Source: Oscillospiraceae bacterium (GTDB taxonomy: Bacteria; Bacillota; Clostridia; Oscillospirales; Ruminococcaceae). Taken from it: a stretch of DNA of 41,476 nucleotides. Below, in pieces: positions 8,222 to 16,325 of this stretch. A model generated the notes under the pieces. The model was not told the origin of the DNA and did not search any database. It saw nothing but the letters and a program-made list of their open reading frames with translations. The position numbers were made by a program, and so were the translations under genes. The DNA lies in contig JAIKWY010000109.1 of NCBI GenBank assembly GCA_024684395.1, positions 1 through 41,476 of the forward strand, written 5' to 3'. Each line of letters starts with the position of its first letter. The first letter of the stretch is position 1.

Positions 8222-9139
8222 ATGAAGCTACAGATCCCGCAGAAAACTGCCGCTGCACTGCGAAAAGCCACGCTCAAGCAACCGCCTCGTGTGCAGAGCG
8301 CCTATACGAAACAGTCCGTTGCGCAGCTCAACAACCGCAGGACGCAGCAGCAACAGCCCGTACCGCCACAGTTCCAGCAGCAGCAAAGACCTGCGCAGCC
8401 GCAGCCTGTACCGCCGCAGTATCAGCAGCCGCAGAGACCTGCACCGCAGCCTGTACCGCCGCAGTATCAGCAGCCGCAGAGACCGGCGCAGCCGCAGCCT
8501 GTACCGCCGCAGTATCAGCAGCCGCAGAGACCTGCACCGCAGCCGGCTCCCGCTCCCGCAGCGCCTGCAACACCGAGGATGACCATCCCGGAGCTGCCGA
8601 ATCTGCTGCGCAGAGGGCAGAAAGCACCGCTGAGCGGCGCATCCAGGCTCAAGATGTGCTTCGGCTGGAATGTCAGCAACAGCCAGTGCGACCTCGATGC
8701 ATCGGCATTTCTCGTCACCGGGAACGGCAAGGTGCAGAGCGATGACTGGTTCGTGTTCTACAGCCAGGAAACGAGCCCGGACGGCAGCGTGCATTTCATG
8801 ATCGACAGCACGCACAAGGATCGGGAGGTCATCGAGGTCGATCTGAACCGTGTCAGTCCGCAGGTCGAGAAGATCGTCTTTGTGCTGACGATCAATGAGG
8901 CGTTTGAGCATCATCTCAATTTCAGCATGATCCAGGATCCCTATGTGCGCATCCTCAATGCCGCCAATAACCAGGTGATCCTGAGCTACCGGATGGAGGA
9001 GCTGTATGCAAATGTCATCTCCATGACCATCGGTGAGCTGTACCGCCACAACGGACAATGGAAATTCAACCCCGTAGGCAACGGCGTGAACCAGGATCTC
9101 GCCGGGCAGTGTGCCGTCTACGGCGTAGAGATCAACTGA
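8222..9139 (+). CDS. TerD-domain protein with Pro/Gln-rich repeat N-terminus
   Basis: A 305-residue cytoplasmic protein. Residues 1-40 are basic, and residues about 40-120 are a low-complexity Pro/Gln region made of PVPPQYQQPQRPA repeats. Residues about 122-305 form a TerD domain: LPNLLRRGQKAPLSG, LKMCFGWNVSNSQCDLDASAFLV, DDWFVFYSQETSPDGSV and the closing GVEIN. TerD proteins bind Ca2+ and belong to the tellurite and stress-response set (TerZABCDE). The acidic CDLDAS and SPDGS segments are the usual Ca2+-binding places. The repeat tail is unusual and probably mediates protein contacts or assembly. AAGGAGG lies just ahead of the ATG. The AIM24 gene follows 14 bases downstream. Confidence 0.9.
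   Translation: MKLQIPQKTAAALRKATLKQPPRVQSAYTKQSVAQLNNRRTQQQQPVPPQFQQQQRPAQPQPVPPQYQQPQRPAPQPVPPQYQQPQRPAQPQPVPPQYQQPQRPAPQPAPAPAAPATPRMTIPELPNLLRRGQKAPLSGASRLKMCFGWNVSNSQCDLDASAFLVTGNGKVQSDDWFVFYSQETSPDGSVHFMIDSTHKDREVIEVDLNRVSPQVEKIVFVLTINEAFEHHLNFSMIQDPYVRILNAANNQVILSYRMEELYANVISMTIGELYRHNGQWKFNPVGNGVNQDLAGQCAVYGVEIN
8357..8542 (+). repeat. In-frame 45/48-bp tandem repeat in the TerD gene
   Basis: Four copies of alternating 48- and 45-base units (8357-8404, 8405-8449, 8450-8497, 8498-8542). The last three are nearly identical in DNA, which points to recent duplication, whereas the first has diverged. The units encode PVPPQYQQPQRPAPQ or PVPPQYQQPQRPAQPQ. Confidence 0.9.
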
Positions 9140-9153
9140 CGGAGGATAGAAAA

Positions 9154-9870
9154 ATGGTAGTATTTGAAACAGTCAATGAGCTGACACTGAAGGTCACCTG
9201 CCAGGGCAATGACACGATCTTCACGAAGGCAGGCGCTTTCATCGCCGGTGAGAGCGGCACAAAGAATTACAAGTTCGAGAAGGTTCTCCTCGGTCCGGAG
9301 GGCAACATCGGACAGGCACTCCTCGGCTCGTTCATGCGTCGTGCCACGGGCGAGAACATCCCGCTGATGAAGGTGCTCATGAACGGCGATTCCGTGACCT
9401 ATTATGCCAATCTGGGACAGCATGTGGTCGTGTACCAGCTCGATTACGGCGAGATGATCTCTGTCGAATCTGAGAACCTGCTGGCATTTTCCGGCGACTG
9501 CAAGTATAGCATCCGTTTCATCGGCGTAGGTATGTTCTCCCAGAAGGGTCTGTGTACCACGACGCTGACCGGCAACGGCGCCAATGCCTATGTGGCAGTC
9601 ATCTGCGACGGCAACCCGCTCGTGCTGAGCAATGTCGGCACGGGTACGACCCTCACCGCCGACCCGGATGCAGTGGTCTGCTGGATCGGCAACGGTCCCT
9701 GCGACCCGAATATCACCGCAGATGTCAACTGGAAGACCTTCATCGGTCAGTCCTCCGGTGAGTCCTATCAGTTTGAATGGAGCCAGCATTGCCCCGTGAC
9801 CGTCATCATCCAGCCTTCGGAGCGTGGCGGCAACTACAGCGGCGCGAATGTGCGGATGAGTATCGACTAA
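9154..9870 (+). CDS. AIM24/TIGR00266 family protein
   Basis: A 238-residue protein with the glycine-rich double beta-helix pattern of the AIM24 family: GGxxxxMSGN-like strands such as GAFIAGESGTKNYKF, GNIGQALLGSFMRRATGENIPLMKV, YSIRFIGVGMFSQKGLCTTTLTGNGANAYVAV and the C-terminal NWKTFIGQSSGESYQFEW. Bacterial members are often found next to TerD proteins, as here. The molecular role is unknown. Start at 9154 with GGAGG at 9141-9145, 2 bases past the TerD stop. It shares the promoter at 8155-8184 and ends before a strong hairpin. Confidence 0.85.
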   Translation: MVVFETVNELTLKVTCQGNDTIFTKAGAFIAGESGTKNYKFEKVLLGPEGNIGQALLGSFMRRATGENIPLMKVLMNGDSVTYYANLGQHVVVYQLDYGEMISVESENLLAFSGDCKYSIRFIGVGMFSQKGLCTTTLTGNGANAYVAVICDGNPLVLSNVGTGTTLTADPDAVVCWIGNGPCDPNITADVNWKTFIGQSSGESYQFEWSQHCPVTVIIQPSERGGNYSGANVRMSID

Positions 9871-9877
9871 ATGAAAA

Positions 9878-9907
9878 ATGCACCCCCGGAACTCCCCGGG
9901 GGTGCAT
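9878..9907. terminator. Bidirectional terminator between convergent AIM24 and GH43 genes
   Basis: An ATGCACCCCCGG/CCGGGGGTGCAT inverted repeat flanked by AAAAA on the left and TCTCTTTTA on the right, so it has U-rich tails in both directions. Confidence 0.85.
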
Positions 9908-9912
9908 CTCTT

Positions 9913-12888
9913 TTATTCCACAATGATCATCGCCGTGACAGTATCGCTTGTGAGCTCTGCGGCGGCGCAGCGGTCGATGACCGGGGCACCGTCTGCATCG
10001 AACAGCACCCGCCGGATGTGCGTGTGGCGGCAGGGATCGTAGAGCGGATCCTTGTTGTAGGTGCCGCACGCCTGATAGGCATGGGTCGAAGGCCGTGCAT
10101 GGTAGACGATCAGGAGGTCGCCGTGCTCATCCGTCACGAAGCTGTTATGCCCGGGGCCGGATTCGCCTTGCAGATTGCCGGTCGAAAGCACCGGATGATC
10201 GAGCTTTTTCCAGCTCTTCACGTCCATGAGGTCTGCATCGGCGTCCGCTTCGAGCCGACCGACACAGTATTCCGAGCCGGTGCCGGATGCCGAGAAGAAC
10301 ACATAGACCTTGCCGTTCGCTTTGAGGACGGCGGGGCCTTCGTTCACACGGTTGTTGACCAGCTCCCAGGCATATTCGGGCTTTGTCAGCAAAATGGGCT
10401 GCGAGATGAGCTTGTTCGGGGCGGCGGGGTCGATCTCTGCCATGAACAGCGAGGAATCGCCCTTGATCTCCGCCCAGATGACGTAATGCTTGCCGTTGTG
10501 CTCGAAGTAGGTCATATCGAGGGAGAAGCTCCGGAAGGACTCCGTGTCGCCGTCTGACGCCTGCATCTGTCCGAGCTCCGTCCAGCTGCCGGTGTAGGGG
10601 TCGCCGTCACATTTGAGGACATACGGACGGATCGCCCAGACATTGTCGCTGGCACCCGCCGCAAAGAGCATGTACCAGCTCCCGCCGATCTTGTGCAGCT
10701 CCGGCGCCCAGATGTGCTTGGCGAGGATGCCGCTCGGGTGGGCGTTCCAGATGGTCTTTTCCTCTGCGGAGGCAAGCCCTGCGACCGTATTGCTCCGGCG
10801 CAGGATGATGCGGTCATAGCCCTTGTCCACGCTGCCGTAAGCGGGATAGGAGGCGGTGAAGTAGTAATAGCCGTCCTCTCCGTCCACGATGTACGGATCC
10901 GCCCGCTCCTCGATGAAGGGCGACGTATAGGTATCCGCACTGCTGCGGAGGGTGCCTTTGACTTCATAGACGCCGGGGCTTGCGGTATTGACATCGGCAA
11001 GATCTGCGGCATCCCATGTCACGGGGAAATCTGCCGTGCTGCCATCGGTATAGGTCGCCGTCACAGTTTCGGGCAAACTGACGCTCTCCCCCTGCCGGAT
11101 GCGGCTGACGATCGGCTGCGTGCCGGTGTTCTTCGCTGCCACCCCGGCGGACGGGAAGGCACTCACCAGCGCATTGTACTGGTCATCCGTGATCGGGATG
11201 ACATAGCCGTGGCGGGGCGTGAAGTCGAAGCTGTAGCCGCTTCTTGCCACGGTCGTGAAGTGTTCGAGGTCGGTCGTTTCCTGCATCACGTAGAAGCCGT
11301 TTCCGTAGGCATCGGACATCATGACCCACTTGTCGGAGCCGAGGATATGGTAGATGTTCGGTCCCTCTACGCCGAGACCGTCCTCGGACACCTGCCGGAT
11401 CTCCTGATAGGGACCGGAAGCGTGGTCAGATACGGCAAGGTAGAGCTTCTTGTTGGTCTCGTTCTTGTAGTACATGTAGTACTTGTCGTTCTGGTAGATG
11501 ATGTCGGAGTCGATGGCGTCATCGCCGTTCTGCGGCGCAAAGAGCAGTGCCGGATCGGTGTCGAGCGTCCGGAGATCCTTGCTGTAGGCATAGTACATGA
11601 TCGTGCGGTCATCCCGACCCGGTACACGGGCGGCAAAGTAGATCATGTAGGACTGCTTCTGCGGGTCATAGATCGCCTGCGGCGCCCATGCACGGTCGGC
11701 GCCGTTCATCAGCGGGGAGGCATTGGCGATCTTGATGGATGTCTCGTCAAACCAGTGGACAAGGTCGGTGGACTTGGCACTGAGGATGTCCCGGTTGCTG
11801 TTCCAGCCGAGGGAGGACTTCATATCCGTTGCTAAGAGATGATACAGCCCGTCCTCGCCCTTGAAGATATAGGGGTCACGCAGGCATTCCGTGCCGACGC
11901 TCGACTTCCAGACGGCTTTGCCGCTGTTGAGTGCCGTGAAATGATAGCCGTCAAGGCTCACCGCATAGGAAAGCCGCTCCTGCTCGGGGGCATTGCCGAG
12001 GAAGTAGGCGAAAAGATACGCTGCTTCGGGCTTTTCATAGGACGCAGATGCCGTCTGCGCTATGCTTCCCTGACCGTGGAGGAACTTTGTGAGCAGCACC
12101 AGATCCTGCACGGTGGCATAGCCGTCTGCATTGACATCCGCTGCCGTCTCCCCTGCCTTGTCGAAGCCGTAGAGCAGCCCCTTTTGCAGGAGCGCACGGT
12201 CGAAGATGTCCACCACATCGTCCTGGTTCAGGTCGCCCGCCGTGAAGGTATAGGCATTGTCCACGGGGCGGATATACCACTTCTGTCCTTCGCCCCGCCA
12301 GTAGTCCCACTGGTCGATGTTGGCGCCGTTGTCGTAGCTGATGTCATAGACATCGAGCGCCGCATTGCCGGAGCATTCGCCTGTGATATAATAGGCATCG
12401 TCCGTCCGGTGCAGAATGAAATGCTGCGCCGGCGTGTCCTCGTAGGGCGTGAGTGCGATGTTGTTGCCGTTGGTGCTGTCGCCGCCCTCGACCGTGAGCG
12501 CAAGGCTGCGGTCGGCATTCAGGATGCAGCACATGCCGTCCCCGGCGGAGAGGATCTGCCAGGTCTGGGAAGTGCCTGCCTGCTGTTCCCATTGCAGGAC
12601 ATTGCCGTCCTCGCCGGCGGTCATGAATTTGCCGCTGAGCCGGGACATGATCGTGTACGCTGCGCCGGGCAGGACATCGCCCTTGGTATCCACGGAAGCC
12701 GCCCCTGCCGGAAGGGGCAGGAGCGTCATTCCGAGCATAACAGCCGTCAGCAGCGCAGCTGTTATATGGGAGCGTCTTTCAATTTTCCGATCTACTTTTC
12801 TACGAAAAGCAGATCGGCTTAGGAATGGGGCTTCGCCCCATTCCCCTCCTCTAAAAACATAGTTTTTAGAGGTAACCTTTTGCTTCAT
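9913..12888 (-). CDS. Double GH43 glycosidase with ricin-type lectin domain, internal dockerin and repeat-derived N-terminus
   Basis: A 991-residue secreted modular enzyme. Order: a 35-residue extension then a signal peptide core (about 41-63, TAALLTAVMLGMTLLPLP, cut near AGAA); a ricin-B/CBM13-like domain (about 75-208, QxW motifs); an internal dockerin (217-272, GDLNQDDVVDIFD and ADVNADGYATVQD); a first GH43 propeller (about 285-580; D338 in RDPYIF, D462 in DSDI, E509 in EGPNIY); a Big_4-like Ig domain (about 592-655); and a second GH43 propeller (about 660-985; D664 in ADPYIV, LDMTYFE, NEGPAVL). Both propellers keep their three acids. GH43 domains are arabinofuranosidases or xylosidases, and the second resembles arabinofuranosidases. 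AAGGAGG at 12894-12900 sets the start. It lies 13 bases after the GH97 stop, so one operon. Confidence 0.9.
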   Translation of the reverse strand: MKQKVTSKNYVFRGGEWGEAPFLSRSAFRRKVDRKIERRSHITAALLTAVMLGMTLLPLPAGAASVDTKGDVLPGAAYTIMSRLSGKFMTAGEDGNVLQWEQQAGTSQTWQILSAGDGMCCILNADRSLALTVEGGDSTNGNNIALTPYEDTPAQHFILHRTDDAYYITGECSGNAALDVYDISYDNGANIDQWDYWRGEGQKWYIRPVDNAYTFTAGDLNQDDVVDIFDRALLQKGLLYGFDKAGETAADVNADGYATVQDLVLLTKFLHGQGSIAQTASASYEKPEAAYLFAYFLGNAPEQERLSYAVSLDGYHFTALNSGKAVWKSSVGTECLRDPYIFKGEDGLYHLLATDMKSSLGWNSNRDILSAKSTDLVHWFDETSIKIANASPLMNGADRAWAPQAIYDPQKQSYMIYFAARVPGRDDRTIMYYAYSKDLRTLDTDPALLFAPQNGDDAIDSDIIYQNDKYYMYYKNETNKKLYLAVSDHASGPYQEIRQVSEDGLGVEGPNIYHILGSDKWVMMSDAYGNGFYVMQETTDLEHFTTVARSGYSFDFTPRHGYVIPITDDQYNALVSAFPSAGVAAKNTGTQPIVSRIRQGESVSLPETVTATYTDGSTADFPVTWDAADLADVNTASPGVYEVKGTLRSSADTYTSPFIEERADPYIVDGEDGYYYFTASYPAYGSVDKGYDRIILRRSNTVAGLASAEEKTIWNAHPSGILAKHIWAPELHKIGGSWYMLFAAGASDNVWAIRPYVLKCDGDPYTGSWTELGQMQASDGDTESFRSFSLDMTYFEHNGKHYVIWAEIKGDSSLFMAEIDPAAPNKLISQPILLTKPEYAWELVNNRVNEGPAVLKANGKVYVFFSASGTGSEYCVGRLEADADADLMDVKSWKKLDHPVLSTGNLQGESGPGHNSFVTDEHGDLLIVYHARPSTHAYQACGTYNKDPLYDPCRHTHIRRVLFDADGAPVIDRCAAAELTSDTVTAMIIVE
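12787..12872 (-). repeat. Three-hairpin intergenic repeat, family 2, copy A (inside the GH43 coding region)
   Basis: Hairpins at 12787-12817 (CCGATCT-CTTTTC / GAAAAG-AGATCGG), 12822-12844 (GGAATGGGG / CCCCATTCC) and 12848-12872 (CCTCTAAAAAC / GTTTTTAGAGG). The same order of structures recurs at 24431-24512 and 26686-26785. Here the element is read in frame as residues about 6-34 of the GH43 protein. Confidence 0.85.
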
Positions 12889-12901
12889 AATTTCCTCCTT
12901 T

Positions 12902-15900
12902 TCAGGAAAGCAGCATCTTCTTGAACGCTGCCAAATCAAAGACATCGACCTCGCCGTTGCCGTCCATGTCGGCGATCGCAAACTGCTCCTCGTTGAAGCC
13001 GGCAAGACCGTGGATGTACTTCGTGAGGAGGATCAGGTCGAGCAGATCGCATTTGCCGTCGAAATTCAGGTCGCCCCGGAGCTCTCTCTCGGGTATGGCG
13101 ATGGCGATGCGGTCGATGGAGGGGCCGTCGCCCTGGTCGTTGTAGAGCTTGACGGTATTTACGCCGCCGGCAAGCTCCACATCAATATTGACAGCACGCA
13201 GACCCGTCCAGTCGCCCTTGTTGGCGTAGCAGTTGTCGATCTTCTGGACGAATTTGCCGTTGACATCGACCTTGAGGGAGCGGGGCTCACCGGAGATGTA
13301 GTAGATGCGCAGCGTGTACTTGCCTGCGGTGTCCACCCTCACATTCTCGAAGGTCACGCCGTTGCCTGCGCCGCCGACATAGCCGACGTATGCACCGCCG
13401 GAGCTGAACTTGCCGTCCTTGCCGCTGGTCACGGAGGACTTACCGGAGAGTTTAGCGTCCTCGGCTTCATAGTTGATGTAATTGGTGTAGGGCGTGGTGA
13501 GCTTCATGGAGCCGGGTGTCAGCTTGATGACGAAGCCGCCCTTATCCATGAGTTCCATGCTGATGGTATCCTCGGCGGTCAGCCCCTCCTGCACGGAGAC
13601 GTTCAGGTCGCTGCCGTTGTAATTGTCTGCAAAGATATAGGCGTTGTAGGTGCCCTCACCGATCAGATCGGAGAGCTTGATGTCCACATTGCGGGACTTG
13701 ATGGTCGAAGCGGCGATGTACCAGCTCTTGCCGCTTCTGCGGGCGGTGACGTTGAACTGCATCGGGTAGCCGTCCAGCACCTTCAGCTCATCCCATACCA
13801 CCGGAACGTCATTGAGCAGCGGGAGCGCGGAGGAATTCTCATAGGTGTAGACGGAATGCGCAAAGTGCTGGATGCCGGATTCGATGGTGACAACATCTGC
13901 CAAGGCAAAGCCAGCGGTCGCCTCACTGTTGTAGACACGGACGCCGGTCGGGGTGAAGTCTGCCGAGCCGACTACGTTTCTTGTGAAGGTGTAGGAGACG
14001 CGATTCTCGAGCGACGGGCTCGTGAACCACTTGTAGTACTCCGTGCCGTTGACTGCCTCATAGGAGACGATGTTCGGATAGGTGCGGCTCTCACCTCTCG
14101 GGATGGTGCAGCCGTGGAAGAGCACCATGAGCTTGTTCTTCGCCGCAATGTCGGCACACATGTGCATCTGGCGCATGGTCTCCTGCGTATCGCTCTCGTA
14201 GTAATCGACCTTCACGCCCTTGACGCCGATCCGGCTGATGCGCTCGAACTCACGGGTGATGGTCGCTTCATCCAGGAGCGAATAGTAGGGATATGCCGGG
14301 TTGCCCTTGCTGTCCTTATAGCCGTTATGACCCTTGTTGTTGACGCCGTACCAGAGGTAGATGCCGATGCCGCGCTCGGCGCCGTATTCGCAGAGCTCCT
14401 TGACCTTGTTCTCGGAATCGTCCCAGAGCGCCCAGCCGAAGTCAAGGCAGACGAAATCCCAGCCGTTCTCGGCGGCAAAGTCGATGTAGTCCTTCTGCGT
14501 ATGATACTCTACCGGAGAATCACCGCCGGACGACCACCACGACCATGCGGTCTTGCCGGGCTTCACCCAGCTGATGTCATCGAGCTTGTTCTCGGGGTTG
14601 AGGTTCATGATGAGGTCGCTGTTTGCCATGCCGTTGAGGTCATCGCCGATGATGACAGCACGCCACGGGGTGTGGAACGCCTTGGTGAAGCTGACATCCT
14701 CCTCCTTGACACCGAACTTCCACGAAAGTGCACGGCTGCCGCCCTCTGTCCGCAGACAGCCGGCGCAGTAGGGATCGTCCTCGTTGAAGACATTCGCCTC
14801 GGAGACAACGACCCAGCTATGACCGCCGACATGGCCGGTCAGCGGGCAGGAATAATCCGCCCAGGCATCGTTGATCTTCTGGGTGGTCAGCTCGACCATA
14901 TCCCATTCATATGTCGCATTGGGCCAGTTGCCCCAGAACGTGCTGCCGGTTGGGAAAATGATCTGGCTTGCCTCGGATTTGATGGCGGCGCCCTTGTTCA
15001 GGCTGTAGCGGAAGCCCACCCCGTCATCATAGACACGGAAGGTCACGGTCAGCGTGGTGCCGCCCTTTTGCAGCGGGAAGCTCATCTCGGTGCAGTGGTT
15101 GCGGATGTCGTGGTGCTTGCCGTAGGGCATGGAATAGCTCTCGTCGATCTCTGTCACGGTAGCGGTCGGCACCTCACCCGTGAAGCCGGAGGACAGATCC
15201 TCGGTCGTGGTGACGATGCCGAGCTGCGAGGGCTCGATGACCGTCTCGCCGCTGTCCTTGTGGACGGAGTAGTAGTAGCGGCTGCCGTCCGTCCAGAGCT
15301 TCGTCAGGAGCTTGCCGTCCGGGGATGCCGTGTAGAGCTCCGGGATGCTGGTGATGTTCGCACCGCCGAGGGTCTTGGCGGTCTCCTGCTCATAGACGGC
15401 AGGGGGCGCTTCCTCGAGGGTGTTTTCCTCGAAGGTATACAGGAATTCCGCATCATCCGGGAGATCCTTCACCTCCGCAGCCGAAAGCGCACGACGGTAG
15501 AGCGCCACATTGTCGATCCTGGCGCGGATGTCCTTGTCGGAATAGAGCGAGTGACCGATCGAGTTGTAGACATACGACTGGATCGTGTTCCCCTCAAACA
15601 GGCTCTTGGCCGTGTCGGAGATCGTGTCCGCTTCATAAGCGACCGACTTGCCGTCGATGTAATATGTCACACCGTCCGGCGAGCAGACCACCGTCATGGT
15701 GTGCCATGCGGTATCCGGCGCCGCATCGAGGTCGAAGATGGCGCGGTGCTTGTCGTCATTCTCAGTGGACTCGCCTGTCCCGGCAAAGACGCTTGCACGG
15801 AAGGCGGTCTTGTCCTTCACATCGACGGAGATGTCCGGCGAGGAATAGGACGGCGCATTGCCGCCGCCGAAGGGCACCGTGGCGAACTGGAACAAACGGG

Positions 15901-16222
15901 CATAATTGGCGTTGTCGTCCGAAAGCTTGTATTGCAGCGAGAAGGTGAAGCCTTTCCCGCAGTCCTTCTCAAAGAACTGGGGCAGCTCCAGCCAGCCGCC
16001 GCCGAAGGACGTGCCGTTCAGGCTGAGGACATCGGAATCGAGCGTGCTGTCGTGGACGATCTCGGCAGCGCTGCCCCGCAGGCGTGCTGTTGCACTCTCG
16101 CTGCCCTGGCTGGCAACGATCGTCTTGGGTGCTGCGCCTGCCGGGATGACCGGAAGACAGGCAGCCGTCACCGCTGCCGCAAGCACGGCGGCAAGCGTTC
16201 GGAATTTTACGGAACCATGCAT
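12902..16222 (-). CDS. GH97 glycosidase with LamG-like, CBM and dockerin modules
   Basis: An 1106-residue secreted enzyme. Signal peptide 1-30 (AAVLAAAVTAACLPVIPAGA). A laminin-G/ConA-like domain spans about 45-265. The GH97 region spans about 285-910: an N-terminal beta-sandwich (MPYGKHHDIRNHC...), TAWSWWSSGGDSP, and the barrel with KGVKVDYYESD, where D673 fits the retaining nucleophile, and SYEAVNGTEY, where E722 fits the acid/base. A CBM6/35-like module follows (about 915-1040, YEAEDAKLSG...IDRIAIAIP), then a dockerin (1044-1106, GDLNFDGKCDLLDL and ADMDGNGEVDVFDL). GH97 members are alpha-glucosidases or alpha-galactosidases; a nucleophile Asp rather than a catalytic-base Glu suggests the retaining, alpha-galactosidase-like branch. 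Position in an arabinose locus suggests side chains of pectin or arabinoxylan. AAGAAGG precedes the ATG. Confidence 0.92.
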   Translation of the reverse strand: MHGSVKFRTLAAVLAAAVTAACLPVIPAGAAPKTIVASQGSESATARLRGSAAEIVHDSTLDSDVLSLNGTSFGGGWLELPQFFEKDCGKGFTFSLQYKLSDDNANYARLFQFATVPFGGGNAPSYSSPDISVDVKDKTAFRASVFAGTGESTENDDKHRAIFDLDAAPDTAWHTMTVVCSPDGVTYYIDGKSVAYEADTISDTAKSLFEGNTIQSYVYNSIGHSLYSDKDIRARIDNVALYRRALSAAEVKDLPDDAEFLYTFEENTLEEAPPAVYEQETAKTLGGANITSIPELYTASPDGKLLTKLWTDGSRYYYSVHKDSGETVIEPSQLGIVTTTEDLSSGFTGEVPTATVTEIDESYSMPYGKHHDIRNHCTEMSFPLQKGGTTLTVTFRVYDDGVGFRYSLNKGAAIKSEASQIIFPTGSTFWGNWPNATYEWDMVELTTQKINDAWADYSCPLTGHVGGHSWVVVSEANVFNEDDPYCAGCLRTEGGSRALSWKFGVKEEDVSFTKAFHTPWRAVIIGDDLNGMANSDLIMNLNPENKLDDISWVKPGKTAWSWWSSGGDSPVEYHTQKDYIDFAAENGWDFVCLDFGWALWDDSENKVKELCEYGAERGIGIYLWYGVNNKGHNGYKDSKGNPAYPYYSLLDEATITREFERISRIGVKGVKVDYYESDTQETMRQMHMCADIAAKNKLMVLFHGCTIPRGESRTYPNIVSYEAVNGTEYYKWFTSPSLENRVSYTFTRNVVGSADFTPTGVRVYNSEATAGFALADVVTIESGIQHFAHSVYTYENSSALPLLNDVPVVWDELKVLDGYPMQFNVTARRSGKSWYIAASTIKSRNVDIKLSDLIGEGTYNAYIFADNYNGSDLNVSVQEGLTAEDTISMELMDKGGFVIKLTPGSMKLTTPYTNYINYEAEDAKLSGKSSVTSGKDGKFSSGGAYVGYVGGAGNGVTFENVRVDTAGKYTLRIYYISGEPRSLKVDVNGKFVQKIDNCYANKGDWTGLRAVNIDVELAGGVNTVKLYNDQGDGPSIDRIAIAIPERELRGDLNFDGKCDLLDLILLTKYIHGLAGFNEEQFAIADMDGNGEVDVFDLAAFKKMLLS

Positions 16223-16269
16223 GATAATGACCTTCTTTCTTTTTTCATATATCGGTCGATCGTTTCTTG

Positions 16270-16283
16270 CCGGCTTTCGCCGG
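16270..16283 (-). terminator. Small GC hairpin between the ART-fold and GH97 genes
   Basis: CCGGC-GAAA-GCCGG with a stable GNRA-type tetraloop on the minus-strand transcript. It lacks a U tract, so it is more likely an mRNA processing or stability element than a full terminator. Confidence 0.4.
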
Positions 16284-16325
16284 TTCAGGAGCTTCCCCCG
16301 ATGCCCCTGAGAGCCTGTACTCGCA

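Noticed and set aside
12889-13005. Upstream extension of the GH43 reading frame
   Set aside because: It overlaps the dockerin end of the GH97 gene in another frame, and AAGGAGG lies just before ATG 12888.
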